DNA from: Leguminivora glycinivorella
Taxonomy: Eukaryota; Arthropoda; Insecta; Lepidoptera; Tortricidae
Direction: 5' to 3'
DNA: 64,000 nucleotides
Assembly (NCBI RefSeq): GCF_023078275.1
Contig: NC_062993.1
Coordinates: 11,469,252 to 11,533,251, forward strand
The position numbers and the translations under genes were made by a program. The notes beneath the pieces are model-generated. The model was not told where the DNA came from, did not search any database, and saw only the letters and a list, made by a program, of their open reading frames with translations. Positions 1 to 11,050 of the stretch are shown one piece after another. Numbering within the stretch: position 1 is the first letter of the stretch; each line of letters opens with the position of its first letter.

Positions 1-770
1 TTCAGAGAAATCACCATACGCAATTACGCGTGCATGTAAACATACTAAACATTTTACATGCCCTGTGCACATCCATGTTGATGTGACAATAATCATCAAC
101 TTTTCGAGTCGTTTTGGTAATGAAAGTGTTCAAAACTGCTTTGAACTTTTCTTTTATATAGAGTTCAATCACATCTCAGACACTGGCGATCAAAATATAT
201 GAAAGAGGAGCGTTATTAGCACACATTCTAAGCTCGTGTAGGTGAACGCGTACCATGCTTGTATGAGTGAGATATGACGTCTAGGTCGACTGTTCGCGTT
301 TTAGACAGGCGATAACTGTGAGGTAACCGAGAGGGGTTGGGCTGCACTTTCAGCGGGGAGCGGGAGTGGCCAATTGGCCATACTGTACGATAGTACTTTT
401 TATTATACTGTGGTTCAGTATTGGGAGAACATAAGGGACAATGTGATGGAACGAGTTAGAAGTATCGACTCAATTGATACACGAAGCTTATTTTTTATGC
501 TTAGTTAATGCTAACCATTTCGTTTAGTTTTTGCTCTGAAGGCACTAACAAAAAGCGATATACAGGTTGGTTCGTGATGATGAACCTAACAGCATGTCGA
601 ATTTAACGGAAAACAATAAAAAACACGGTGTAGAAAAACGAGGATAGTGCTAGTCGTGCATCTTGAGATACCAAACTATAAACATTGATGGACTGACGCC
701 GTAGTTTGCGTGGGCGACCGTCGCGTCGCATCGCATCGCCTATCATCGATAGTTCATCGACGTCGCCTAC
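1..770. repeat. interspersed repeat segments, no gene
   Basis: No convincing coding sequence. Bases about 165-420 match, with scattered changes, two other places in the window: 59600-59880 in the same orientation and 61345-61560 inverted. The shared part ends near a TATACTGT-like string. Bases about 550-640 match the repeat seen at 58030-58120 and, inverted, at 38655-38730. The family is not recognised; it could be a terminal repeat of a larger element. Confidence 0.6.
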
Positions 771-870
771 CTAAGACACTTCCATAGAGATCGAAGGTTT
801 GATTTCGTCGCACCGCATCGCGTCGCATCGCCGTCGCGCGACCGTCACGCGACCATCGTCCACGCAAGCC
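700..870. repeat. GC-rich CGTCGC-type inverted-repeat element
   Basis: A run built of GCGTCGCATCGC and GCGACCGTC words stands out from the AT-rich surroundings. A related block lies inverted at about 60705-60835, where the self-complementary core GGTCGCGCGACC is plain. This looks like a short MITE-like family; ends and target duplications were not fixed. Confidence 0.45.
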
Positions 871-1307
871 AACTGCGTAACGTCGTTCCAAAACACACAA
901 TACGAGTAGTTCGCACAATCCAGCTCAAAAAGGTCACTCAAGCGCCCAGAGAAAGTCATGTCATTTTTGAACCCGTGACGAAATTATGATGGTGTCAACT
1001 GTCATTAGAGAGCGAAGTGACGTCACGGTGATTATTGTTATCAAGATGTGTATAGGAAGTGTGAGTAAGTAAAATGAAACAGTAGTAAATGAATATTGTT
1101 TCCTGCGCTGCGACCGGAAAGCGTCAAATTTCGGATTCTGCGCTGAACAGCTTCCCAAATCCCAACTCCGTCGTAAAAATCTTACTTTACTGGCCTAAGT
1201 ATGTAATCTTATCTTATCTACTATTAAATTCGATGACATTAAATTTACCCAAAAAAATGTATGTAAATATTACTGAATAAGAAAGAAGCAGTAATAAATA
1301 ATAAGTA

Positions 1308-1776
1308 CATCGGGGCAAATCTCGACTGGGAGGCAAATGTAACTGGTCTATTTTTTTCATAATTTACAATGTTTGCATTATTAAATAGAGTGTCCACCAG
1401 TATGGTAGGCGTGTTCAGTGGATACATGTAGAACTCAACACTATACATAGTATAATAATAAAAAAAATGGATTAGTTACAATTAAATACTTAAAATAAAT
1501 AAATAAATATTGGGGACACCTTACACAGATCAACTTCGCCCCAAACTAAGTAAGCAAAGCTTGTACTATGGGTGCTAAGCGACGATATACATACTTAAAT
1601 AGATAAATACATACTTATATACGTAGAAAACATCCATGACTCAGGAACAAATATCTGTGCTCATCACACAAATAAATGCCCTTACCGGGATTCGAACCCA
1701 GGACCGCGGCTTAGCAGGCAGGGTCACTACCGACTGAGCCAGACCGGTCGTCCCCCAGTCGAGATTTGCCCCGCTG
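1308..1776. mobile_element. TA-flanked MITE (Tc1/mariner-like) split by a SINE
   Basis: The terminal inverted repeats read CATCGGGGCAAATCTCGAC on the left and, reverse-complemented, CAGCGGGGCAAATCTCGAC on the right. Both ends are flanked by TA (1306-1307 and 1777-1778), the duplication typical of Tc1/mariner. An undivided 160-bp copy of the same family lies at 46804-46963. The extra length here comes from a tRNA-headed SINE inserted near the right end. Confidence 0.8.
1478..1752 (-). mobile_element. tRNA-derived SINE, inserted in MITE
   Basis: Read on the minus strand, this starts with a tRNA-like head containing GGTTCGAATCC, a near-perfect Pol III B box, and ends in a run of TTTA/TATT repeats. 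The head (GGTCTGGCTCAGTCGGTAG) is of the tRNA-SINE kind common in Lepidoptera. Partial relatives lie at 43365-43480 (3' half), 50370-50475 and 49930-50075. It is a retroposon, not a functional tRNA. Confidence 0.8.
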
Positions 1777-2030
1777 TACCTTACCTAATTATATACCCAA
1801 CTGCAGGTAAAACTGACTACCCCGAGGTAATGTAATTTTTGAGGTAAGTATAGTTATTTTTGCAGCTTATTGTTATTATTTAGATTATTATCCTCACCTA
1901 AAGAGTCCGCACGTTTTAAGTTCAAATCCAAACGAAATTCTGAAAAAGTCTTTCCTGTTGCACTCGCCAAACATTGTGACAAAATTACGTCAAATTTTAC
2001 CCTCCCATATTTTGCATGCATATTTTGAAA

Positions 2031-2355
2031 GCGCTGGTGGCCTAGCGGTAAGAGCGTACGACTTTCGATCCGGAGGTCGCGGGTTCGAACCCAGCTCATA
2101 CAACAATGAGTTCTTCTGAACTTATGTGTGAAATGTCATTTGATATTTTGCCAGTCGCTTTTCCCTGAAGGAAAACATCGTGAGGAAACCGGACTAATTC
2201 CAATAAGGCCTAGTTACCCTTCGGGTTGGAAGGTCAGATGGCAGCCGCTTTTCTAAAACTAGTGCCTACGCCAAATCCTGGGATTAGTTGTCAAAACGGA
2301 CCCAGGCTCCCATGAGCCGTGGCAAATGCCGGGATAACGCAAGGAGGATGATGAT
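2031..2355 (+). mobile_element. tRNA-derived SINE (second family), near full length
   Basis: The tRNA-like head has an A-box-like TGGCCTAGCGGT near 2037 and a B box GGTTCGAACCC at about 2082. A body and a GATGATGAT tail follow. The same family occurs inverted at 24278-24470 plus 20206-20339 (one copy split by a 3.9-kb element) and as a 3' part at 33200-33315. This intact copy provides the uninterrupted sequence used to define the 3-bp target duplication of the 3.9-kb element. Confidence 0.85.
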
Positions 2356-2970
2356 TTTGTATTCCTACAAACTACAAGTTATGTTTAATTACCCCTGTAT
2401 TTACTCCGTCAATTATTACTTATAACAGCCCCATTAACTAGTGAAAGTAGCAAAAACATAGTTTGAGACTTTTACTGTCTAATTTGTGAATTTACACGAT
2501 CAAGATTGCGAGGTAAGTGAGATGTACATTTAAATACTTAGTAGATTGTGTCACAAGGGAGCAAAATGGCATATCTACGGCGAGGGCATACATTGATTCC
2601 TGAACGAAGCGAATCCTGCATTGTGAATTTAACAAGTTCGACTTGTTGCGTGTTTATCCATTTGAAACAAAAGTAAGTATTTTAGTAAACGGAATAAATC
2701 ACAATATTGATGATACAAGCCGAATTTGTTCGAACAAGGTCAAACTTGTTACTAAAAGATATTTGATAGAATCAGCGAAATATTTATGTTTAAAACAATA
2801 TGTGTCATGTCACTTTTATTAAATCGACTTCTTGATTAAAATATATTGTTGATTCATATGACTTAGTAACTTGTAGAATGTACTAGTTACACTTAACAAA
2901 ATCTAACTTGTTGTTTGATCCAAAGAGGACATAATTTTAACTAAAAAACTTGAACGATCATGAAAACTAG
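2356..2970. other. AT-rich spacer with repeat similarity
   Basis: No gene. Bases about 2840-2970 resemble the right part of the 709-bp element at 6534-7242, sharing a track from TTCAAATGAC-like through GAACGATCATGAAAACT-like words. This suggests a diverged member of the same family. Confidence 0.4.
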
Positions 2971-2971
2971 G

Positions 2972-3118
2972 CGCGTAGCCGAATGACACAAACGCTCACA
3001 AAACGAAACGCTCGTTGATATCTATCTCTATCGCTCTTGCGTATTGGCGCGACAGAGCCAGACTACCTTTCGCGGCGTTTCGTTTTCGTTTCGCGTCGCA
3101 GAAATTCGGCTACACCCC
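2972..3118. mobile_element. short MITE with GTAGCCGAAT ends
   Basis: The left end reads GTAGCCGAAT and the right end reads ATTCGGCTAC, its exact reverse complement. The interior has a GCGATAGAGATAG-type block in inverse orientation. A second copy lies inverted at about 24889-25035. Weaker partial similarity is seen at 59885-59950 and 63440-63520. Confidence 0.6.
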
Positions 3119-3342
3119 CTGGTTGTTTTTTCTCGCAGTGTGAGCGTATAGTGTGTGTTGTAACTAAAGCTTATAGGCTGTGCTCTGACGAGATGTTTAA
3201 CATGATGCCATCGGCCTCTTTCTACCACTTCACCACTCACCGTCGCTCGAACGTTCACCCTCAAACCCTGTAGCCTACATGATCCCACACTTTGCGGTTG
3301 CCTAACCGTCTTTTACGAACTTAGAGTTCACACTTTTTTTAA

Positions 3343-3600
3343 CCCCCGGCGCAAAAACGACGGGGTGTTATAAGTTTGACGTGTCTGTCTGTGTGTGTGT
3401 CTGTCTGTCTGTTTGTCTGTCTGTGTGTGTGTGTGTGTGTGTGTCCGTCTGTGGCATTGTAGCTCCCGAACGGATGAATCGAAAACTGAGTTCATCGGGA
3501 GTGTTCTTAGCCATGTTTTATGAAAATCGGTCTACTATGTCGCGGTCGGGGTTTTATCAAAATTTTAATTTTGTGGTTAGGTTATGTATGGTAATAAGGA
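3343..3600 (+). repeat. interspersed repeat with (TCTG)n/(TG)n core
   Basis: The repeat begins AACCCCCGGCGCAAAAACGA, passes through a TCTG/TGTG microsatellite, and ends near TTGTGGTTAGGTTA. Relatives: 26089-26337 (same strand), 37213-37412 and 62927-63045 (inverted). The open frame over the TCTG tract is repeat-derived, not a gene. Confidence 0.7.
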
Positions 3601-3894
3601 ACTTGACTGTACTTAAAATAAAATATTTTATACCATGTAAGAAAGACATGGATATAAGTTATTTTTAAACCCAATTTCTATTTAATAAGACAGGTAGAAA
3701 TATATAAAGTAACCGAGTTGACTGTGACGACACTCAATTCGATTTCATATTAATTCCATATTAGCAAGACGTTGAAATTTGATTTGATAGTTCTTAAAAA
3801 GAAGCTGATTTGACTAGGACGCAAATTGTCATAGACTTCAGTTGCGTGACACTGATGCGTCATTGAACTCTGGTTGACGCAACTGGCCCTTAGA

Positions 3895-4085
3895 GGAATT
3901 TCCTCTTGCAAACTTAACGCTCCGGCTGTGGAATAAGCTCCCTGTTGAGGTTTTTCAAAAAAAGGAGATTTCTAAAGGGTCGGCAACGCGCGAGTCACAC
4001 CACTCGAGTTGCAAGAGTATATATTAGCTACGGTGACTGCTTAATATTATCTGACGGGCCCTATGCTTGTATTTATGTCACCATG
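3895..4085 (+). mobile_element. 5'-truncated LINE 3' end
   Basis: Conceptual translation gives the tail LWNKLPVEVF followed by a short basic region, typical of the end of insect non-LTR retrotransposon ORF2 proteins. The downstream words GGTGACTGC and ACGGGCCCTATGCTTG are familiar from lepidopteran LINE tails. Only the last ~190 bp remain. Confidence 0.5.
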
Positions 4086-4093
4086 TGACATTT

Positions 4094-4854
4094 AAAATAA
4101 ATTAATAGTTTAAAAAACACTATAAAACACGCTTTTATAAATGCACGTAAAAGCCAAAAATAAATTATGGATCGTTCAAGTTGTCTCTATTTGTGAGCTG
4201 AAGTTTAAAAACTATGTGCTTTTAATTATAATATTTGATTGTAAAAGCGTGGGGCGCTGGAACAGGAAAGACTTTTGTATAACTTGCTGATAAATCAAAT
4301 TATGCTATGTTACGGGAAGGAGGTTACACAGATTGACGCGCTAACTGGAGTTGCAGCATGATTAGTAGGTTCTACATTAAACAGTCAAATCAATTAGAAG
4401 TCAGTGTTCAAAGTAGGTACCAGTTTGTCGAACTCAGACAAAATATGCGCTAGTAGCGAGGAGAGTCGACAGTCACCGACACTTAGAACGCCGCTTTTTT
4501 CCGGTAATCAAAGTACAAAAGGGGAAAGTGTCTACAGTGACAGGATGCAGAGTTCTTGTTCGTGGACGAGATATCTTTGGTTCTCTTTGGTAACCCTTAG
4601 GCGGCATATGTAAACGTTATGTTCTTATGCTACTTCATTCGCCAGGAAGTTCGGATTAGTATTTGTTTACAAGAAAGTCTTTCCTGTTCCAGCGCCCCAC
4701 GCTTTTACAATCAAATATTATAATTAAAAGCACATAGTTTTTAAACTTCAGCTCACAAATAGAGACAACTTGAACGATCCATAATTTATTTTTGGCTTTT
4801 ACGTGCATTTATAAAAGCGTGTTTTATAGTGTTTTTAAACTATTAATTTATTTT
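4094..4854. repeat. long inverted repeat, 181-bp arms
   Basis: Bases 4094-4274 and 4674-4854 are reverse complements with essentially one single-base difference (a run of A). They flank a ~400-bp spacer with no recognisable gene. The near identity implies a recent origin or homogenisation. Ends and target duplication were not clear. Confidence 0.85.
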
Positions 4855-5214
4855 ATACTTTTTAGTCATTAATAATGAAATACTTTTAACATTTATACAT
4901 ACATTTATTTCAAGTAGGCGGATTTTACATGCCATTTGTGGCTTAACGTGTACTTATTGCTAATTGCTACTTAATAATAACTAGCGGCTACCTTCTTATT
5001 ACGGTATTATCATAAAAATGTTTATACCTAGTAAGTTATCCGTGAAAGATAGACAATATAGACATGTGCCATCGCGGACTTTTAGAAGACATTAGAGAGA
5101 CATACTTTCGCCATACATTGTTTTGAAGCTCTCAGCTAGTGGGATTTTGTTTGACTCGATTAGAAAATATTGTCACATTTCAACTAATTCAAACAAAATT
5201 TAAGTATTTCTTTT
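4855..5214. other. AT-rich spacer, nothing recognised
   Basis: No convincing open frame, RNA gene or repeat unit was seen between the inverted repeat and the start of the 102-bp array. Confidence 0.5.
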
Positions 5215-5488
5215 TTGCCGAGCCCCCCTTTATTTGCTCTTAAGGGTCACAGGAAAACCATTACCCCACTTATTTTAAATACAACGTTGACCTTTCTTTT
5301 ATGCGGGGGGCTTCGCCCCCCGAGCCCCCCTTTGTTTACTCTTAAAGGTCACAAAAAAACGCTAACCCAACTTATTTTAAATACTACGTTAATCTTTCTT
5401 TTATGCGGGGGGCTTCGCCCCCCGAGCCCCCCTTTTCGTTACTCTTAACCTTTCGTAACTCTAACCTAACCCAACTTATTTTAAATAC
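5215..5488. repeat. ~102-bp GC-hairpin minisatellite, left part
   Basis: Two full units and a partial one. Each contains the perfect inverted repeat GGGGGGCTTCGCCCCCC, a CCCTTT-TTTGCTCTTAA segment and ACCCAACTTATTTTAAATAC. The array is broken at the AATAC target duplication (5484-5488) of the Ty3/gypsy element and resumes at 14506. The left end fades into TTTCTTTTTTGCCGAGCCCC. Confidence 0.95.
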
Positions 5489-5636
5489 TGAAGAGTTTCT
5501 GCCGAGGGTCTAGGGAATCCAGGATATGAGGAGATCACAAAACACGTCCGTTCAGTATTACGTTTAATCCATCGACAAACAATGTGAGAAATCTACCCTC
5601 TATTGTAGAAACCTAAATCTACCCACATACATTACA
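5489..5636 (-). repeat. 3' LTR of Ty3/gypsy element
   Basis: 148 bp, with TG and CA termini. By eye it is identical to the copy at 14358-14505. It is the downstream LTR because pol runs leftward. Confidence 0.95.
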
Positions 5637-5647
5637 CCCTCACCCTT
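5637..5647 (-). other. polypurine tract of Ty3/gypsy element
   Basis: On the minus strand AAGGGTGAGGG directly abuts the 3' LTR, the expected place for the plus-strand DNA primer. Confidence 0.8.
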
Positions 5648-5720
5648 AATAATACACGTTTTTCTTACAACTAGGTACGTGTAGTATGCTATTTGTAACA
5701 AAATAAATGGGATACAATAT

Positions 5721-6533
5721 TTAATCGAACTCGAAGCCATATCTTTGCATGGGTTTACGCATGCGCTTGGGTCGGTCCGCAGGAGACGCATTACATTCCG
5801 TGCGACTGGGTACGGCGTCTTGAGACCCGATTTCTATAGATGGCTGAGGTGGTTCCTTAAGATCGGGTTCCACCACAGAGTCCGGCGCGCGCAAGCTCTG
5901 ACTTGCCTCAGTCCCGTTAACTGCGGGTGCGGATTCCTCGCCTGGCGCCGCCTCCGACACCTCTGGCAGGGCCACTGTATAACTACTACGCCTTTTTTTA
6001 ATCTGGTCTAAATGCCTTTTTAGTTGTGGACCACTTCCCCTAGCTATAATAAAATTCCGGGACCCTACTTTCTCCTTAACCAGACCACTTACCCAGCTTC
6101 CCCCGGCATGATCTCGCGCCCATACGTTATCGCCTACATTAAGTTCCCTGGGTTTACCTCCCGCGTTATACACCAGTTTGTCTTGAGCTTGCTGTACCCT
6201 AGATTTGACCTGCCGAGTACCCCTTAATAAGTCTAGCCTCGATCGCAGCCTTCTCCGTTGTAACAACATAGCTGGAGCAGACCCCGTGGAACCGTGTTCG
6301 ACGTTCCTGTACATCATGAGATATGCTTGAAGAGCTTCATCGACGTCACAACCATCTCGAAGTGCCTTTTTGATGGCTCGCTTGCATAATTTCACCGCGT
6401 TTTCCGCAGCGCCGTTCGAGGCCGGATGGTAAGCTGGCGTGAACGTCATTTTGATACCGTTAGTTTCCATAAAATGTGCGTACTCTTTAGAAGTGAACGG
6501 AGGACCATTGTCCGAAACTACCTCTACCGGTAA
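5721..6533 (-). pseudogene. gypsy integrase C-terminal part, after insertion
   Basis: Open from the target duplication at 6533 to a stop at 5721 (about 270 codons). It begins in the integrase catalytic core: VVSDNGPPF carries the second acidic residue (Asp codon near 6512), and ASNGAAENAVK carries the catalytic Glu. A C-terminal region follows with LNVGDNVWARDH, like the integrase C-terminal domain, then an acidic/proline-rich tail. It has been cut from the upstream integrase half by the 709-bp element and lies out of frame with it. The open frame can be extended upstream to 6599, but those extra residues come from the inserted element. Confidence 0.9.
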
Positions 6534-7242
6534 CATACCTCGTAACGGATATAGCAAAACCATAGCATTTGACAGTTTGATGTCAGGGTTGGCGATCACG
6601 ATGAATAATTTCTTTACTCTACTGCATACTGCACGTATGATTGATAAGTACTAATAATGATATGATAAGTAAAAATAACCTTACTGACCCTCTTTAGATA
6701 AAACCTTGTTTGATTTTCTATCAAAGAAAATAGATTATTAATATGTCAATGTCATCAATGTTAAATGCGTTTAAATGTGTATGTTATTTTATTCATAAGA
6801 GCACGCATTTTCGACTTGATGATTCAAATATATTGCCGATTCAAATGACAAGTAGCTTGTTATTTGAACCAAAGAGCACGTAGGCGCTATTTTAACCAAA
6901 AAACTAGTTGAACGAACATGAAAACTGGTTGTATTTTCTCTCAGTGTATGAAGTGGAAACATGGAGTGACTATATACAATAGAGAAGAAGGTTCAGATGG
7001 ATCACAACTTAAATATAATTCACGATGGTGCCTTTCATACATTACATTCATGGATAAGGACGTAATTATACAGAAGCATAGTTTATTTCAAAATTCTGTG
7101 GAGGTAAATAAGATGTTTAGTTAATAAAGATATGTTCAATAACATGTGTGTTTTTTTGTATTCGTAGTACAAGTACATACATAGGTAGTGACAACCCTGA
7201 CGTACATCTGCTACAGATTTGCCGGTTCGATTACGGGGTATG
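6534..7242. mobile_element. 709-bp TIR element inserted in gypsy integrase
   Basis: Both ends are imperfect inverted repeats: CATACCTCGTAACGG on the left, and CATACCCCGTAATCG from the right end reverse-complemented (12 of 15 match). It is flanked by CCGGTAA at 6527-6533 and 7243-7249, a 7-bp target duplication. Both flanks are integrase sequence that joins when the insert is ignored. No transposase is visible; the open frames inside are not recognisable. A related segment occurs near 2840-2970. Superfamily not assigned. Confidence 0.85.
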
Positions 7243-9850
7243 CCGGTAACCCAAAGCGGGCAAAAGTCTCACGTAACGCTTTAATTACTCCCCTAGCAGT
7301 CGTTTTAGCCATTTTGAATATTTCCAACCATTTAGTTGTAGAATCTACAATGACTAGAAAAGTTTCACCATGAAAAGGACCCAGGAAATCAACATGTAAA
7401 CGTGACCAGGGCTCCGGATGGTACGGCCACGGCTGCGGCGGCGCTCGCGGCGGCGCGGCGCCCTCTAGCGCGCACGTCGTGCACTGCTTACCTAACTCCT
7501 CGATATCGCTGTCTATTCCGGGCCACCACATCACGCTACGGGCTAAGCTCTTCATTTTCACTATACCTAAATGGCCAACATGTAATTCTTTGAGTAACTT
7601 GCTTCTCAAGGCCTCTGGAACGACTAACCTATAACCCCAAATTATGCAACCCCGGTCTATATACAATTCATTGCGCCGCAGGTAATATGGTTTAAGAGCT
7701 TCCTCGTCACAACTAGCAGGCCAGCCGGATAATACAAACAGAAAAACTTTCTTTACTACTTCATCCTTACTAATGTGATCTTGTACCATTTTCCTCGTAA
7801 TCGGCAGGAAGTTTTGGATAAAATTTAAATATGTCACTTCCTTTCGTTGCTTTTTCTCCTTACCCACCGGCAAGCGAGATAAAGCATCGGCCGCGTTCCC
7901 TTCACTGCGCACATACTCAATGGTATAATCGTAACCAGCTAGAATAACTGCCCACCTCTGCATACGACTTGCAGCCATTACAGGTACTCCTACCTTATCG
8001 CCGAAAATTGTCACCAAGGGCTTATGGTCCGTTCTTAGAATAAACTTCCTACCATATAAGTACTGGTGAAATTTTCGGACCCCATAAATTATTGAAAGTG
8101 CTTCCCGTTCAATTTGCGAATACGACTTCTCCGCGGCGTTCAGTACCCGCGACGAGTACGCTATCGGCCGCTCGATAGCGCCCGTGCCGCCGGCGCAGGG
8201 CACGAGGTGCGATATCACAGCGCCAACCCCTACACTACTCGCGTCTGTAGTCAGAATCAGGGGAAGGTCTGGTGAATAATGCGCTAATATATCGCCCGAA
8301 ACCAACATACGCTTTACCTCCTTAAACGCGCGCATGCAAGCGTCACTCCACTCGTACTTCACTTCTTTTCGCAAAAGCGCGTAGAGGGGCGTCAGAATGG
8401 TACTTATATTTGGTACGAACTTCGCATAGTACATTACTAAACCTAAAAATGACCGCAATTCTGACACATTATTAGGAACCGGTACCTGTTTGATCGCTTC
8501 AATTTTTTCAGGGCATGTATGCACGCCGTGCTTACTAATTACGAAACCGAGATACGTTACAGAGTCAGCAAACAACGTACATTTGTCCTTTTTAACCTTT
8601 AGACCGTATTTCCTTAACCTTTCAAACACCTCGTAAAGCGTGTCTATGTGCGATCGGTCGTCGACCCCTGTTATGATCAAGTCATCTAGGAAGACACCTA
8701 CCCTGGGCATGTCTGCAAACAACTGTTCGAGTTTTCTTTGGAAAATACCAGGACTAGACGCTAGCCCATATATTAACCTATTGTACATAAATAAACCCTT
8801 ATGGGTATTAATAACCGTATACTTCTTAGACTCATCATTTAATTCAAACTGGGCGTAAGCTTGCGACAGGTTCAATTTTGTGAATTTAATTCCCCCGTGT
8901 AATTTAGTCAGCAAATCTTCTACTTTCGGCAAAGGATAGTGGTCCACTTCTAGACATTTATTTAGCGTTAATTTAAAATCAGCACATACCCTTATGGTGC
9001 CATCTTTCTTAACTACCGGGACTATAGGCGTGGCCCAGTCGGAGGTGGCGACCGGCGTGATGATCCCGTCGCGCACCATCTGGTCGAGCGCGCGCTCCAC
9101 CGGCTCGCGCAGCGCGTACGCCAGCGGGCGCGCGCGCAGGAACAGCGGCCGCGCGCCCGGCCGCAGGTGGAACCCGACCGTGCCGCCCGTGAACCGGCCC
9201 AAGCCCTCCGCAAACACCTCACAGTATCTGGAACTAAATTCCGCCTCATCAAACAACTTGTTTACATTAACCACTTGTTTACATTCTAAACTTTCTAATT
9301 TAGCCCTATCTATAATATTAAACGCCCTTATCCAGCGTCTACCTAATAGGCTAGTTTTACCATTTTCAATAACATATAAGTCTAATTCTTTACACATTCC
9401 ATTACACTGCACATTCGCTGTTATTTTACCTACAGGTTTTACCTTAACATCTACACTATAATAATTCAACACTAAATTAGTTCTTTGTAATTTGCAATGA
9501 GAGAATAACTTTTTATAACACTCTAAACTTATACACGAAATCGCAGCACCGGTGTCTATTTCCATTTTTAACCACTTTCCGGCAATGTTAACATCTATGG
9601 TGTATGGTTCACATACAAGCGAATCGCTGCTACTTAACGGAAAAATGTTTACCTCTTCACTGTCGCTGCCGCTGCTGTCTCCGCTGTCCGAATTGTCCCA
9701 ATACACACCCTTCTCCTCCCTCACGTTGTATAGAGACGAATTTCCCCGCAACTTAGGACATACCCTTTTTAAGTGTCCCTCTTGGTTACACACTTGACAG
9801 ACATATTTCTTAAATTTGCATCTGTCGGCTTCATGCTTCGCTCCGCACAC
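7211..9850 (-). pseudogene. gypsy pol: knuckle, protease, RT, RNase H, integrase N-half
   Basis: An 879-codon frame on the minus strand; residue numbers start at its first Met. A zinc knuckle CX2CX4HX4C lies at residues 18-31. The protease motif IDTGAA is near 98-103. Reverse transcriptase covers ~250-430, with LDD preceded by Phe (FLDD, 387-390) instead of the usual YxDD. RNase H shows TTDAS (~534-538), EREAL, RTDHKP and ADALSR (~654-659). The integrase HHCC zinc region is at ~757-793 and the first core Asp in HVDFLGP (~821). Residue ~327 reads LNLSQAY, where the family has a catalytic Asp (LDLSxAY); an Asn there should disable polymerisation. The last nine residues and the stop come from the 709-bp insert. 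The frame continues open upstream of the Met toward gag, so the Met is not a real start. Confidence 0.92.
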
Positions 9851-9948
9851 TTTACATGCTCCATTTAACTCCGTGTTATTGTTTTGCCCGAAGCCTCGCC
9901 ACTTCCCGCTATCCGCTCCGCTTATGGCGCTTGGACCGCCGCCGCCCG

Positions 9949-10236
9949 TTATCTTCCCGCGGCTCGCTCGGCCCGCTGTGGCTCGTCCGCCGCCCGGCCT
10001 CGGCCGGCCCGACCCACATGATGCACCGATGTCGTCGCACTCGCTGGCATACTGTCGCTGGTTCGACTCCGAGCACAGTCCTCCACTAGCGCCGCGTTGA
10101 CCTCGGCCGCCTCCATGGCCACGGCGAGCTTGTACGCCCGATCGAAAGTGATCGTGTCGTCCTCCGTGAACAACTTCTGTCTAATGTCATCATTTAACAG
10201 ACCGCACACGAACTGATCTCTCAACTTTTCCTTCAA
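9949..10236 (-). pseudogene. gypsy gag, C-terminal part in a shifted frame
   Basis: This frame encodes KEKLRDQFVCGLLND and following residues, the usual continuation of mag-type gag, then an Arg/Ala-rich GC-rich stretch ending in a stop at 9949. It lies one frame away from the upstream gag fragment (to 10233) and another frame away from pol. At least two net frame changes therefore separate gag start from pol. One of them might be a natural frameshift site, but the knuckle already lies in the pol frame, so damage is more likely for at least one. Confidence 0.75.
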
Positions 10237-10416
10237 AAAGTCTTCAAACTATCCCCTGTGAAACTGCAGTCCTTACTAAGTTTTTTAAGGTCCGTTACGA
10301 AGTTCGCAATATTTTCGTCATGTTTTTGCACCCGCTGACGGAATTTAAAACGTTCTGCGAGCAAACTAGGCTTTGGATTTAAATGACCCTTCATTAACTC
10401 GACCAGCTGATCATAC
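10233..10416 (-). pseudogene. gypsy gag, middle part right of LINE insertion
   Basis: It continues gag after the LINE: DQLVELMKGHLNPKPS, then AERFKFRQRVQKHDENI, typical of retrotransposon gag. It stops at 10233 because of a small frame change; the next gag residues continue in another frame from about 10236. The left boundary at 10413-10416 is the ATAC target duplication. Confidence 0.85.
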
Positions 10417-10429
10417 AAAAAGGAGAATC

Positions 10430-11050
10430 ATGATATTTTCTGACCAAAATTGTGTTTTATTGAGAAGATTTCTACAAAATCAGCTTGGGGACTCTTTTAT
10501 CGTTACATCATGGTATAAACAACATGCCTCTATTGATAAATTATTGGAAAATTGTTTAAATTTGTGTAATGACTTTTCTGAGTGTGATTATATTGTTATT
10601 ATCTGTGGCAATAATAACTCGAGTCTCATGAAATTTCAATATGTACTGTATAATAATCTAGATAAATTGTCACATACAAATATTTTGCTATCGGACATGT
10701 ATTGCCGGGCTAAGGACAGAAATGAAATACAAAACATATATCAGTCACTAAGTGCTGAATTTAAAACTTACACAACTTATGTAAAACCTGATTCTAGATA
10801 TAATTCTAATAAAAAATCTAGCAGGTTAAATCTATGCCGTTCGTTTTTAAATCACATATCATGCTTGAATTATAAGTATGAATATTATAATTTTGTGCCG
10901 ACTAATATTGAGGCATTTACTCCTGGCTCTGAAAAAAAGGCTATTACATCGGTATGCGTAGGGACCCAAACCGATACTCTCTTGATGGCCGATGCTGAAA
11001 CGTCCATGACAGAAAAGGTTTCGGTTGCTACCGAGACTTTTCGTGACTAA
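10430..11050 (+). pseudogene. LINE ORF1 C-terminal part, SGNH-esterase-like
   Basis: Opens at the truncated 5' end; the first in-frame ATG inside the LINE is at 10430. Residues MIFSDQNCVLLRRFL resemble the first block of SGNH-esterase-like domains found in CR1-group ORF1 proteins (GDS-like, here SDQ). IVIICGNNN about 60 residues on fits the block with conserved Gly and Asn. The N-terminal part of ORF1 is missing by 5' truncation. It ends at a TAA overlapping ATGA (11048-11052), next to the start of ORF2 homology in another frame. Esterase identity is an inference from motif spacing. Confidence 0.6.

Noticed and set aside
2037..2100. Functional tRNA gene
   Set aside because: A and B boxes are present, but the sequence continues as a dispersed SINE body and the cloverleaf is not convincing. 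The same applies to 1680-1750 and 24400-24470.
3381..3668. 95-codon ORF with Cys/Val-rich N-terminus
   Set aside because: Translation of a TCTG/TGTG microsatellite inside an interspersed repeat with other copies in the window.
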